This document shows, in pieces, positions 18,648 to 28,893 of a DNA stretch of 64,000 nt. Position numbers and translations under genes: made by a program. The stretch comes from Lachnospiraceae bacterium (lineage in GTDB: Bacteria > Bacillota > Clostridia > Lachnospirales > Lachnospiraceae), in the NCBI GenBank assembly GCA_024691425.1, contig JAILNQ010000056.1, positions 1 to 64,000 of the forward strand, in the 5' to 3' direction. Below the pieces are notes generated by a model. It made no database searches and was not told the DNA's origin. It saw nothing but the letters and a program-made list of their open reading frames with translations. How positions within the stretch are numbered: the first letter of the stretch is position 1; every line of letters starts with the position of its first letter.

Positions 18648-20240
18648 ATGGATGCAAAAAATCTCATAGCTGAAGGAAAATCATATCTCGGTATCGAATT
18701 CGGTTCAACAAGAATAAAGGGCGTGGTCATTGATGACTGCGGAACCGTGCTCGCAACTGGCGGACACTCTTGGGAGAACAGGCTCGAGGACGGCATATGG
18801 ACATACACGCTCGATGATATCTGGGGCGGCCTCAAGGACTGCTACAGCGATCTGCTTGGGGACATAAAGGATAAATACGGCATCATGCCGACAAAATTCG
18901 CATCGATAGGTTTTTCGGCGATGATGCACGGATACCTTGCATTTGATAAGGACGGCAAGCTTCTCGTTCCGTTCAGGACATGGAGAAATACGATAACAGA
19001 GGAAGCTGCGGCAGCTCTTACGAAGGAATTTTCTTTCAACATTCCTCAGAGATGGAGCATCGCGCACCTTTATCAGGCTATCCTGAACAAGGAAGAGCAT
19101 GTTAAGGATATCGATTTTGTTACTACTCTTGCAGGATACGTTCACTATATGATGACCGGGAAAAGAGTCCTCGGTGTCGGTGATGCATCCGGAATGTTCC
19201 CGATCGATTCGTCAACTAAGGATTATGACGAGACGATGGTAAAGAAGTTCGATGCTCTTGTTGCTCCGTGTGGGTTCGGATGGAATCTGCGCGGGATATT
19301 CCCGAAGTCGATCTCGGCCGGAGAGGATGCGGGAACTCTTACTGCTGAGGGAGCAAAGCTTCTTGATCCTTCAGGCAGTCTCGAGGCAGGCATTCCCGTA
19401 TGTCCTCCTGAAGGAGATGCCGGTACAGGAATGGTAGCTACGAATTCAGTCGGCCTAAGGACGGGTAATACTTCCGCGGGAACAAGCGTTTTCGCAATGG
19501 TCGTTCTTGAAAAGCCTCTCTCAAAAGTATATGAGCAGATCGACATGGTTACGACTCCCGACGGAGCCGCGGTTGCCATGGTTCACTGCAACAACTGCAC
19601 TAGCGAGATAAACGCATGGGCAAACCTCTTCAAAGAGTTCGGTGAGATGATGGGCATGAACGTGGACATGAACGAGCTGTTCACGAAACTCTACAGCAAG
19701 GCGCTTGACGGCGACAGCGACTGCGGAGGTCTTATGTCCTATAACTATATTTCAGGTGAGCCTGTAACAGGATTCGACAAGGGAGCACCGCTCTTTGTCA
19801 GAACGGCGGAATCGAAGTTCAATCTCGGAAATGTCATGAGAATGCACCTTTATTCCGCACTTGCGGCGCTCAAGTCAGGACTCGATATCCTTATCAATGA
19901 TGAAGGAGTTAAGGTTGACAAGATGTACGGTCATGGCGGATACTTTAAGACGAAAGGTGTCGGGCAGGCATTCGCGGCTGCTGCGATACATGCACCTGTT
20001 TCTGTCATGGACACGGCCGGAGAGGGCGGACCGTGGGGAATGGCGATACTTGCATCCTTTGCTGACGGAAGAAAAGATGGAGAGAATCTTGAAGATTTCC
20101 TCGCACGCAAGATTTTCGCGGATGCAAAGGGAAGCACTCTCGAGCCTTCGGCAGAAGACGAGAAGGGCTTCGACAGCTTCATGAAGACTTACATCGACGG
20201 ATTGAAGATTGAACGCGCAGCAGTGGAGGTACTTTTATAA
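18648..20240 (+). CDS. FGGY-family carbohydrate kinase (ribulokinase-like)
   Basis: '[20 protein letters not shown]', '[19 protein letters not shown]', '[42 protein letters not shown]'; adjacent to araD. Confidence 0.85.
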   Translation: MDAKNLIAEGKSYLGIEFGSTRIKGVVIDDCGTVLATGGHSWENRLEDGIWTYTLDDIWGGLKDCYSDLLGDIKDKYGIMPTKFASIGFSAMMHGYLAFDKDGKLLVPFRTWRNTITEEAAAALTKEFSFNIPQRWSIAHLYQAILNKEEHVKDIDFVTTLAGYVHYMMTGKRVLGVGDASGMFPIDSSTKDYDETMVKKFDALVAPCGFGWNLRGIFPKSISAGEDAGTLTAEGAKLLDPSGSLEAGIPVCPPEGDAGTGMVATNSVGLRTGNTSAGTSVFAMVVLEKPLSKVYEQIDMVTTPDGAAVAMVHCNNCTSEINAWANLFKEFGEMMGMNVDMNELFTKLYSKALDGDSDCGGLMSYNYISGEPVTGFDKGAPLFVRTAESKFNLGNVMRMHLYSALAALKSGLDILINDEGVKVDKMYGHGGYFKTKGVGQAFAAAAIHAPVSVMDTAGEGGPWGMAILASFADGRKDGENLEDFLARKIFADAKGSTLEPSAEDEKGFDSFMKTYIDGLKIERAAVEVLL

Positions 20241-20935
20241 TGCTGGAAGAATTAAAGAAAAGAGTATATGAAGCCAATATGATGCTCCCGAAGTACGGAC
20301 TCGTTACATTCACATGGGGCAATGTTTCGGAGATAGACAGAGAATCAGGTCTGTTCGTTATAAAGCCGAGCGGAGTTGATTATGATAAGCTCTCACCCGA
20401 AGACATGGTAGTCATGGATCTTGAAGGGAACAGAGTTGAAGGAAAATATAAGCCTTCAAGCGATACTCCGACTCATTTAGAGCTTTACAAGGCTTATCCC
20501 GAAATCGGCGGAATAGTCCATACGCATTCGAGCTATGCGACGAGCTGGGCTCAGGCCGGAAGAAGCATTCCGTGCTACGGCACGACTCACGCCGACTACA
20601 TCTATGGTGAGGTTCCGTGCGTAAGATGTCTTACGAAAGAGGAGATCGATAGCGCATACGAGACGAATACAGGACTTCTCATAATAGATGAGTTCAAGCG
20701 CATGAACAAGGATGTTACGGCAGTTCCTGCAGTTCTGTGCAAGAATCACGGTCCTTTCGCATGGGGAAAAGATGCTCATGAGGCAGTTCATAACGCTGTC
20801 GTGCTCGAAGAGGTTGCAAAGATGGCATACCGTGCCGAGACGATCAATCCTGATATAAAGCCTGCACCGCAGGAGCTTCAGGACAAGCATTATTACAGGA
20901 AACACGGCGCTAACGCATACTACGGACAGAACTAG
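20240..20935 (+). CDS. araD: L-ribulose-5-phosphate 4-epimerase
   Basis: '[31 protein letters not shown]', '[33 protein letters not shown]'. Confidence 0.92.
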   Translation: MLEELKKRVYEANMMLPKYGLVTFTWGNVSEIDRESGLFVIKPSGVDYDKLSPEDMVVMDLEGNRVEGKYKPSSDTPTHLELYKAYPEIGGIVHTHSSYATSWAQAGRSIPCYGTTHADYIYGEVPCVRCLTKEEIDSAYETNTGLLIIDEFKRMNKDVTAVPAVLCKNHGPFAWGKDAHEAVHNAVVLEEVAKMAYRAETINPDIKPAPQELQDKHYYRKHGANAYYGQN

Positions 20936-20968
20936 CAGATGCATACAGGCGCTGATGAGGAGAAATCG

Positions 20969-21406
20969 ATGTTCGATCAGACCGCATCAATGTTTGACGG
21001 CTTCAGGACGAGGCTGAAGAAGATCAAGAAGAAAACATATGAAGAAAGATTCGCATCGTTCTTTACCGAGAACAGGGCATGCTTCGAAGATATGCTCCAG
21101 TATGTTAAAGGCAGGGAGGATGCTGAAACGGCGGCCTCGGAGGTTGCGAACATATTCGCAGAGAATGTCTTTTCTGAATATGCGTCCGGAGGAAAGCTTC
21201 CCGGCGGGATCAGAATGGATCTTTCTCTGTTCATGATCTACTTTGTTTTCCCTTCGATACTCAAGATCGAGGATGCCAATTCAAAGATGCTGTGCGATGC
21301 CATCAGGAATGAATGGCGGGAACGTACGGACAACCCGGACTACGATTACACAACGTATGAGGATCTGCATGGATCGTTTCAGGAAAAGCTTTTCGGACTA
21401 TTCTAG
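20969..21406 (+). CDS. Hypothetical protein (~146 aa)
   Basis: ORF with AGGAG upstream of ATG 20969; no family recognised. Confidence 0.65.
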   Translation: MFDQTASMFDGFRTRLKKIKKKTYEERFASFFTENRACFEDMLQYVKGREDAETAASEVANIFAENVFSEYASGGKLPGGIRMDLSLFMIYFVFPSILKIEDANSKMLCDAIRNEWRERTDNPDYDYTTYEDLHGSFQEKLFGLF

Positions 21407-23585
21407 TCTTGCAGTCACGGCTTTCGTGATAATCTGTTTACTGCTTATCAAAGATACCGGAACAGCTGCGGCCATCCGATGGCTCGCAGCTGTCTTTTCA
21501 GTATCTTTTTTTCTGCACCCGTATTTCCCTAAAGGACGCATGAACTATCTGGACGAAGGGTTCGGGCTCTGTTTCGGGACTGGACTTTTCCTTGGCTTTT
21601 ATCTGGCGTGGACTCTTTCCGCGCTTGGCCTGTGCGAGTTCGGGGACATAGTCATATTTGCGTCTCTTGCAGTGCTTGCGGCAGGAGGTTTTGTATATAA
21701 AAAAGCCACCGGATCCGCCTATGTCACGAAAGAGGAGTTCATAAGATTTTTCCGGGGCTTTGCAATATTTGCGGTGATATTCCTTGCATTCTTCTGGATA
21801 ATCGGCTTCAACCCTTCGGTAGATCCCGGAACAGAAAACTACATGGATTTTGGCTTCATGCAGGCTATTTACCGTCAGAAGGCGGCATTTCCTGATGACA
21901 TATGGATGAGCGGCACGAAGCTTAATTATTATTTCCTCGGCCAGTCTGCCGCAGTGTATTTATGCAGGCTTGCACTCACGACTCCGGAATACGGATATAA
22001 CATGATGCTCGCGACTTTCTCGGGAATGGTTTTCCTTATGGTTTTCGAGATCGTATCGGGCGTATCATCCGTTCTCCTTAAAGACTTTCCGCATAAGGAT
22101 AGATGCGTTGCTGCCGGTGGGATTTTCGGCGGCAGCCTTGCGGCATTTGCCGCAAACACTCACTGGATCGTTTACGGTGTCCTGATGAAAGGCCTTCAGG
22201 TCATTCTCGGGACTTCTCCGTCATACTCTTACTGGTTCCCGGACGGGACCGTATATATCAATACCGCGACAGGCGATCCTGACAACGGCAAGAACGAGTT
22301 CCCGGCATACTCTGTTGTACTCGGCGACCTTCATGCGCATGTTATTAACCTGATATTTGTTCTTCCGCTGCTCGCCATTCTGTTCGGAACATGTTTTTCA
22401 GATAAAGAGCCGGAAGAGAAGAATGCTCTTAAGAAGAGGATATATGCGCTCGCTCTTATATCGCTTCTTCTGGCGTTTTATAAAGGGAGCAATTACTGGG
22501 ACTTTGCCATATACTACGTCATTACCGGTGCAGTGATCGTATTCTGTGACCTCAAGACATACGGCCGGAAGTTATATGCCATCCTTCGCATAGCGGCAGA
22601 GGCTATCGGGGTAACGGCTGCTTCTGTAATATTCGCGCTCCCGTTCACGCTGAATTTCGTGAAGATGGAGTCAGGTGCCGCTTTATGCGAAAAACATTCG
22701 CCTGCAGGAAAACTCGCGGTTCTCTGGCTCATTCCTGTTGCAGCAGCAGTGTGTCTTATGGTATTTCTCTATACCGAAAAGAAGGACGGGGGACAAGTAA
22801 TGCCGGTATGCAGGACGGGACTTCTCGCATTTTCTCTGTGCACGATAGGTCTTGTTGCTGTTCCGGAGTTCGTCTATGTAAAGGATATATACGAAGGCGA
22901 TAACAGCAGGTTCAATACGATGTTCAAGCTGACTTATCAGGCGTTCACTCTCTTTGCGATCATCGCGGGCATTCTTTTTGTATATCTTCTGTACCGGCGG
23001 GTTATGGATTCTGACTCATCACTGGTAAAATCACTGCTTATCGCTAGCGCTGTCATCGGTGTTCTTTCGGTCAGTTATCTGCCTTATGCAATAAACCAGT
23101 GGTACGGCAATGTATTTGCAGCCGAAAGGAGACAGGGAATATCGTCGCTTGAATGCTTAAGACCGGATGATGTGTACGGATTCGAAATGGAAGCCTATGA
23201 TGTTCTGATGCAGGATGAACGTAAGAATATCAATATCGTGGAAGCCTCCGGCGACAGCTACTCGCATGAGAGTGCCCTATCAGTATATACGGGTGCGTGC
23301 ACGCCGGCAGGGTGGTACGTTCATGAGTGGATGTGGCACAACGATCCAGAGCCTATACGTGACAGGGCTGAAAGGGTAACGTATTTCTACACGGCAGGAA
23401 ACGAGGAATACTGCAGGAATTTCATCAAGCTGTATGAGATCGACTATATACTCGTAGGCCCCGCGGAAGTGAGCAGATATCCGGTCAATATTAACGGATT
23501 TTACAAGTTGGGTGATGTATGCCTCAGCGAGATCTGGCAGGATAATGAACTTGCCCTTATAAAGGTCGACAGATCAAGGCTCTGA
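21369..23585 (+). CDS. DUF2298/YYY-domain polytopic membrane protein
   Basis: 'NPSVDPGTENYMDFGFMQAIYRQKAAFPDDIWMSGTKLNYYFLGQ', 'GKNEFPAYSVVLGDLHAHVINLIFVLPLLAI', 'GDNSRFNTMFKLTYQAF'; likely ATG 21369, overlapping the previous ORF by 38 nt. Confidence 0.72.
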   Translation: MDRFRKSFSDYSSLAVTAFVIICLLLIKDTGTAAAIRWLAAVFSVSFFLHPYFPKGRMNYLDEGFGLCFGTGLFLGFYLAWTLSALGLCEFGDIVIFASLAVLAAGGFVYKKATGSAYVTKEEFIRFFRGFAIFAVIFLAFFWIIGFNPSVDPGTENYMDFGFMQAIYRQKAAFPDDIWMSGTKLNYYFLGQSAAVYLCRLALTTPEYGYNMMLATFSGMVFLMVFEIVSGVSSVLLKDFPHKDRCVAAGGIFGGSLAAFAANTHWIVYGVLMKGLQVILGTSPSYSYWFPDGTVYINTATGDPDNGKNEFPAYSVVLGDLHAHVINLIFVLPLLAILFGTCFSDKEPEEKNALKKRIYALALISLLLAFYKGSNYWDFAIYYVITGAVIVFCDLKTYGRKLYAILRIAAEAIGVTAASVIFALPFTLNFVKMESGAALCEKHSPAGKLAVLWLIPVAAAVCLMVFLYTEKKDGGQVMPVCRTGLLAFSLCTIGLVAVPEFVYVKDIYEGDNSRFNTMFKLTYQAFTLFAIIAGILFVYLLYRRVMDSDSSLVKSLLIASAVIGVLSVSYLPYAINQWYGNVFAAERRQGISSLECLRPDDVYGFEMEAYDVLMQDERKNINIVEASGDSYSHESALSVYTGACTPAGWYVHEWMWHNDPEPIRDRAERVTYFYTAGNEEYCRNFIKLYEIDYILVGPAEVSRYPVNINGFYKLGDVCLSEIWQDNELALIKVDRSRL

Positions 23586-23588
23586 AAC

Positions 23589-23616
23589 TTGTTTTAATAT
23601 GCCGATGTGGTATAAT
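23589..23616 (+). promoter_or_regulatory. Promoter with extended -10 for FIST gene
   Basis: TTGTTT-16 bp-TATAAT with TGG immediately before the -10. Confidence 0.65.
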
Positions 23617-23659
23617 ATTAAGGGTTTTTCTTGTTTTTTGAGAGAAGGTATTTCGGGTT

Positions 23660-24784
23660 ATGAAAAGATGCTATATTGCCCAGGCTGAGGATAAGATCGG
23701 CACCAATGCATATCCTCAGATCCTAGAACAGCTTACGGAAAACGGCGAGCTCATCAAGCCGGTTCTTGTTTTATTCACTTCTGATAATGCGAATTTCGGA
23801 TGGTATTCCCGCATGCTTTCAAATTCATTTCCTGATGCGTCGGTCATCGGAATGACATCGGACGTGTTCTTTTCGGGCAAAGGAACCGGAAGGGCAGGCC
23901 TCAGCGTTCTTGCAGTGACGTCCGGTATCTCTGTTTCGACAGGCGTCCTGTTCGAAGCGAGCAGATATCCGAAACATAGCAGCGATTCGATAATCCAGGC
24001 TTTCGAAAAGATAGAGAAAGAGAACACGATCTGTCTCGAGTTCAACGCTTCGCCGGGCAACTGCGAAGAGCTCGTAATGGATACATTTGCAGAGATCATG
24101 GACGGCGCGGATGTGCCGATTTTCGGTGCTTCGGCATCTACTGCCGAAAATCCCGACAGACCTTCGTCTGTTTCACTTAACGGAATACTCTACATGGATG
24201 CATGCGTGTTCGCGTTCATACATAATGAGAACGGACGCATAGGTATCATAAAGGAGAACATGTTCACTCCGACTGAGCATTTCTTCACGGCTACGGATGT
24301 TGACTGTGATGCAAGAAAGGTATATGAGTTCGATCACAAGAGCGCGGCAGGGGTTGTGGCGTCAGCCATGCAGATACATGAAGAGGAGCTGAGGACGAGT
24401 TCGTTTTTCCATCCGCTCGGCAGGATGGCGGACGGTGACATGAGTGTGATCGCAGTGCGCGATCAGTTTCCTGACGGAAGCATGAGCTTCTTTTCAAGGA
24501 TATACAATCAGACGAGGGTTACGCTGCTGAAACCGATAGAACCTGTTGAGGATGTATGGGAAAGTACGGCGTCTTCTGTGCACGGACTCATCCCTGATCT
24601 GTCTTTTGCAATCATAGTCAACTGCGTCTCAAGGACGAGATACTTCATGGAAACAGGCAAAATGAGAGACTTCAATGACTTTCTGGCCAAGGAGTACGGA
24701 GATTTCATAGGGTTTTCCGGACATGGAGAGCAGTATGATTACAGGCATCTTAACCAGATAATGCTCATCGCGGCGTTCGAATAA
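23660..24784 (+). CDS. FIST (FIST_N/FIST_C) signal-transduction sensor protein
   Basis: 'VLVLFTSDNANFGWYSRMLSNSFPDASVIGMTSDVFFSGKG', 'CLEFNASPGNCEELVMDTFAEIMDGADVPIFGASAS', C-terminal 'GFSGHGEQYDYRHLNQIMLIAAFE'. Confidence 0.78.
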   Translation: MKRCYIAQAEDKIGTNAYPQILEQLTENGELIKPVLVLFTSDNANFGWYSRMLSNSFPDASVIGMTSDVFFSGKGTGRAGLSVLAVTSGISVSTGVLFEASRYPKHSSDSIIQAFEKIEKENTICLEFNASPGNCEELVMDTFAEIMDGADVPIFGASASTAENPDRPSSVSLNGILYMDACVFAFIHNENGRIGIIKENMFTPTEHFFTATDVDCDARKVYEFDHKSAAGVVASAMQIHEEELRTSSFFHPLGRMADGDMSVIAVRDQFPDGSMSFFSRIYNQTRVTLLKPIEPVEDVWESTASSVHGLIPDLSFAIIVNCVSRTRYFMETGKMRDFNDFLAKEYGDFIGFSGHGEQYDYRHLNQIMLIAAFE

Positions 24785-24826
24785 ACCCCAGATAAGAGCC
24801 AGGTGAACACAGAAAGGTGTGTCACA

Positions 24827-27394
24827 ATGAGAAGATACAACGAAGGAATGATTTTCACAAATGATAAATGTGTTGCATGCAACCACTGCGTGCATGTGTG
24901 TCCTGCCATGGGAGCTAATGTCTCCGCGAATGATGAGGGCAGGATCAGCATTGACGTTTCTGACAAAAACTGCATTCACTGCGGAAGGTGCGTAAAGGAA
25001 TGCGCTCATGGTGCAAGGCAGTATCTTGACAGCTTCGAGGATCTTCTCAAGGATCTGAAAAGGGGAATGGAAGTATCTGTCATAGTTGACCCGACTTTCG
25101 CAGTTGCCTATGGCACAGAAAGGGCAAGACAGGTATTCGGTTACCTTAAGTCCATTGGGTTCAAAGGAATATATGACGGAGCCGCAGGCGGCGACATAAG
25201 CATATACTATCACATAAAGTACTTAAGAGAGCATATGGACAAAGACGGAACATGCGATAAGTTCTTTGCGCATACGTGTCCGGGTTTTTCGAATTATGTT
25301 TCGAGATATGCCCCGGAAGCTCTCGGCAGATTCATTCCGGTCCAGCTGCCGAACGTCTGTGCCGCGATCTATTACCGCAAATATGAGAAAGTCACCGGAA
25401 GGTTTGCGCTTCTTTCGCCGTGCACGGCTATCTTTGATGAATTCAATTCGTTCACCTCGGGAAGAAACATAAACTATCTCATAGGATTTTCAACGCTTCT
25501 CGATTATATCGGCGAGCGTGACATATCCTCGTTTGATTCGGGATACGATATCGAATGGAACGGCATGGGAGCGGTCATTTGCGAGAACAATGCTTTCGCT
25601 TTTGCTGTGTCCAGCTATTTCCCGCCCAAATATCTGTTCAAGACGAGCAGCGGTATAGACGGAAAGCTTGAAAGAGTGCTGGGTTCTTCCGGAGTCATGA
25701 AGATGGACTGTCATCCGACAATGGTGACGGTTGATATGTGCAGGACAGGGTGCATAGACGGTCCGGCCATAAACAGGGAGTCGATCGACATGCACAAGTC
25801 GGTTCCTGAATATGCCAGGGTTTATGCTGAAGGCATGAAATCTGAAGGAGACGGACAGCTGTCTCCGGATGAACGGTTCAAAAAGCTCGAAGAAAAATTC
25901 GCGGCTCTTAACTTCATAGACTTCGGCTGGGAAGGCGAGGAGGATTATCACCAGAAATGTTCTGTGCCTGATAACGTTGTTGAAGAGATCTTTGCATCCA
26001 TGCATAAGGATTCTGACGTCAAGAAGGAACTTGACTGTCAGGCATGCGGCTACAAGTCGTGTTACGAGATGGTCTGCGCCGTTGCTAACGGCTACTCGAG
26101 GATTGAGGACTGTGTGCACTATCTCAATGATGACATGAAGATCAAACTCGGGATCGATCAGCTTACAGGCCTTTATAACCAGAGGGGATTCGTCAAGGAG
26201 GCCACTAAGCTCGTAAGAGAAAATCCCGATAAGAGATATATTCTCGCCGTTGGCGACATTAACGGTCTCGGAGGTCTGAATGACCTTTATAACAACAACG
26301 GGGGAGACATAGCGATCTCATATGTCGCCAAAGTGCTTGAGGAGTTCGCGGATACGAGAGGACTTTGCGCGAGACTCGGAGGCGGAAGCTTCGGATGCAT
26401 ATTTGAGAATACTGCAGAGAACATTGAAAAATTCAAGAAGGACACGCAGATTTCGATCGCGCATCTCGGGCTTGAATATCCTCTTTCACTCAAGTTCGGT
26501 TTCTATGAGATAAATGACATGTCAACGAACATGAACAGGATGCTGCTGTATGCGACCTATGCGTTCAGGACGACAAAGGACAGGAGCCGGAATACATATG
26601 TTCTTTACTCCGAGGAAATGTCGAAGAGTATGTCGGTTGAAGCCGAGGTAACGCAGAAGATGAAACCGGCTATGGAAAACGGGGAATTCGTCATTTATCT
26701 TCAGCCGAAATTCGATCATAATACGGGGAAAATGGTAGGCGCCGAGGCACTTTCAAGGTGGATAAAGCCTGATGGCGGTGTAGTGAGCCCCGGGGTGTTC
26801 ATCCCTGTTTTTGAGAAGAACGGGTATATAACTGAACTTGACAAGCATGTCTGGCGGCGTTCATTTGAGATGATCACAGACTGGGTCAATATGGGACAGA
26901 AGGCAGTGCCTGTTTCTGTCAACATTTCAAGGATAAGCCTGCTCGACGAGGGGGTCGTCACTTACATAGGCAGGCTCGGAACGTTCTATCCTTCTGCAAA
27001 AGAGTTCATCCAGTTCGAGATAACTGAGAGCGCATATGCAGGGAATACGGATGAGATATTCGAACGCGTTCAGAAAATCCGCGACATGGGCTTCAAGGTA
27101 AACATGGATGATTTCGGAAGCGGTTATTCCTCGCTCAATCTTCTTAAAGATGCGCCGATAGATATCGTCAAGCTCGATATGGGGTTCCTGCGCGGCGAGA
27201 AAAACATGGACAGAGGAAACGTCATAATATCCTCTGTCGTCAACATGACGAAGAAGCTCGGATTCGATATAGTGGCAGAGGGCGTGGAAACAAAGGAACA
27301 GGCGGATACGCTCTGCGATATGGGCTGCAGCGTGATCCAGGGATATTATTACGCAAAACCCATGCCGGAGGATGAATTCTTCAGGTTGCTGTAA
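24827..27394 (+). CDS. 2x[4Fe-4S] ferredoxin + [FeFe]-hydrogenase-like domain + PF04060-type Fe-S motif + degenerate GGDEF + EAL
   Basis: 'CVACNHCVHVCPAMGAN', 'CIHCGRCVKECAHGA', 'AHTCPGFSNYVSRYAPE', 'LLSPCTAIFDEFN', 'VDMCRTGCIDGPAINR', 'CQACGYKSCYEMVCAVANGYSRIEDC', 'ARLGGGSFGCIFE', 'GAEALSRWIKPDGG', 'MDDFGSGYSSL', 'VAEGVETKEQ'. Confidence 0.87.
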   Translation: MRRYNEGMIFTNDKCVACNHCVHVCPAMGANVSANDEGRISIDVSDKNCIHCGRCVKECAHGARQYLDSFEDLLKDLKRGMEVSVIVDPTFAVAYGTERARQVFGYLKSIGFKGIYDGAAGGDISIYYHIKYLREHMDKDGTCDKFFAHTCPGFSNYVSRYAPEALGRFIPVQLPNVCAAIYYRKYEKVTGRFALLSPCTAIFDEFNSFTSGRNINYLIGFSTLLDYIGERDISSFDSGYDIEWNGMGAVICENNAFAFAVSSYFPPKYLFKTSSGIDGKLERVLGSSGVMKMDCHPTMVTVDMCRTGCIDGPAINRESIDMHKSVPEYARVYAEGMKSEGDGQLSPDERFKKLEEKFAALNFIDFGWEGEEDYHQKCSVPDNVVEEIFASMHKDSDVKKELDCQACGYKSCYEMVCAVANGYSRIEDCVHYLNDDMKIKLGIDQLTGLYNQRGFVKEATKLVRENPDKRYILAVGDINGLGGLNDLYNNNGGDIAISYVAKVLEEFADTRGLCARLGGGSFGCIFENTAENIEKFKKDTQISIAHLGLEYPLSLKFGFYEINDMSTNMNRMLLYATYAFRTTKDRSRNTYVLYSEEMSKSMSVEAEVTQKMKPAMENGEFVIYLQPKFDHNTGKMVGAEALSRWIKPDGGVVSPGVFIPVFEKNGYITELDKHVWRRSFEMITDWVNMGQKAVPVSVNISRISLLDEGVVTYIGRLGTFYPSAKEFIQFEITESAYAGNTDEIFERVQKIRDMGFKVNMDDFGSGYSSLNLLKDAPIDIVKLDMGFLRGEKNMDRGNVIISSVVNMTKKLGFDIVAEGVETKEQADTLCDMGCSVIQGYYYAKPMPEDEFFRLL

Positions 27395-27416
27395 CAATGA
27401 TCCATAAGGTTGTTTC

Positions 27417-27441
27417 GGGGCGATAGTTATCGCCCCTTTTT
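27417..27441 (+). terminator. Rho-independent terminator
   Basis: GGGGCGATAGTTATCGCCCC followed by TTTTTG. Confidence 0.88.
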
Positions 27442-27443
27442 GT

Positions 27444-27471
27444 TTTACAAAATCGTAAATTATGATAAAAT
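27444..27471 (+). promoter_or_regulatory. Candidate promoter for lipoprotein gene
   Basis: TTTACA (27444-27449), 16-bp spacer, TAAAAT (27466-27471) with TGA before it. Confidence 0.6.
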
Positions 27472-27480
27472 ACATTATGT

Positions 27481-28893
27481 ATGCGTATTCGGAGTAATAT
27501 AATTGTTCTAACGCTTATAATGATTGCCTCATTCAGTTTGGGCGCCTGCGGGGAAAAGTCCGCAATGACGCCTGTTTTGGATACTGTTACGGAACAGGAA
27601 CCAATCAGTGAATATGCCAAAGAGGAAGATGACACCTCAGATTATGATGAGACGGCCAGAAGGATTGCAAGAAATCAGGCGCACACGCTTGATCCGGACA
27701 ACCTTCCCCGCGACATAGTGAGGATGGCAGGACTATGCGATGCCCTCAATATGGCGTGCGTGGAACAGAGGAGCCCTTACGGGATAAAAGACAGCGATCT
27801 GATCTGGCACAGCGTGCATGTATATGTCTGCGGCAATGAAGACAAGGATATGGGCTTTGAGATCGTCGGTGACAGGATCTATGTCAAGCCTGAGACGGTG
27901 AACAGCATAATCTATGCAATGTTCGGAGAATTAGAGGACATTCCTGATCTTCCGGAAGAAGATGCCGGCACTGAAGACGGACATGGAAGTCCTATCGGTA
28001 TCAGCAATGACCTGAATTACAGCTTCACGCTCGGCGACCGCGGCACTTCATCTTGCGAGATAAGAAACGTTATGGAATTTACCGACGGCTCTCTTGAACT
28101 CGAGGAGGCATTGGTTGATTCTGAAACCGGCGAAGAGATCGTGGACTTCGTATATACGATGCGCATCAATACAAGAAATACGATGACATCGGCGCTGTTC
28201 GGCTATGAGATAACAGGGGCGCGCCCTGCCGATAAGGTGACTTCGGACAAGATGAACGGGATGCCGTTCCTCCTTCCTGTTGTACAGCTGTATGGATATG
28301 ATTCGTATGACAGCGAAGATGTGAGATACAACGAGGTTCAGGAGATTTTATATTTCTGTGCCTATGCCGATAATGTTCCCGGAATGGATGAACTGAATGC
28401 CCGTATATCCCATGAGATTATGGAGTATGCGAATGCTCCGCTCGATGAGCAGTCATGGCTGAGCATCATTTCATACCCGCTCACGACTGAGAACTACGTT
28501 CAGTTTGCCGTAACTTACGCGACATATCCTGCGGATACTGGTGATCCGGAAATACGCTGCTACAATTATGACAAGAAAAAGCGCAGGGCAATGGATCATA
28601 ATGATGCGCTGATTCTTTGCGGTATGAATGATCATGAAATGACCGAAAAGGTTGTCGGACTGTGGAGGAAGATGGGCGGCGATCCAAACGATGATATATC
28701 GTACAGGGGATTTATCGTAAGGGCCGACGATTCCGTAGATGTATTTTTCAAGGCCGGCAGCACTCTTATCGCATATAACAGCGTCAAAGATGAACTGCGG
28801 TATGCAGCTCGCGATGAAGAATTAATACCCGGTGATGAAACCGATAATATAAAACCGGAACTCACACACGGACGAAAAGGACAGATGAACTGA
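27481..28893 (+). CDS. Hypothetical lipoprotein (470 aa)
   Basis: Signal peptide and lipobox 'MRIRSNIIVLTLIMIASFSLGACGEKS'; otherwise unrecognised. Confidence 0.75.
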   Translation: MRIRSNIIVLTLIMIASFSLGACGEKSAMTPVLDTVTEQEPISEYAKEEDDTSDYDETARRIARNQAHTLDPDNLPRDIVRMAGLCDALNMACVEQRSPYGIKDSDLIWHSVHVYVCGNEDKDMGFEIVGDRIYVKPETVNSIIYAMFGELEDIPDLPEEDAGTEDGHGSPIGISNDLNYSFTLGDRGTSSCEIRNVMEFTDGSLELEEALVDSETGEEIVDFVYTMRINTRNTMTSALFGYEITGARPADKVTSDKMNGMPFLLPVVQLYGYDSYDSEDVRYNEVQEILYFCAYADNVPGMDELNARISHEIMEYANAPLDEQSWLSIISYPLTTENYVQFAVTYATYPADTGDPEIRCYNYDKKKRRAMDHNDALILCGMNDHEMTEKVVGLWRKMGGDPNDDISYRGFIVRADDSVDVFFKAGSTLIAYNSVKDELRYAARDEELIPGDETDNIKPELTHGRKGQMN

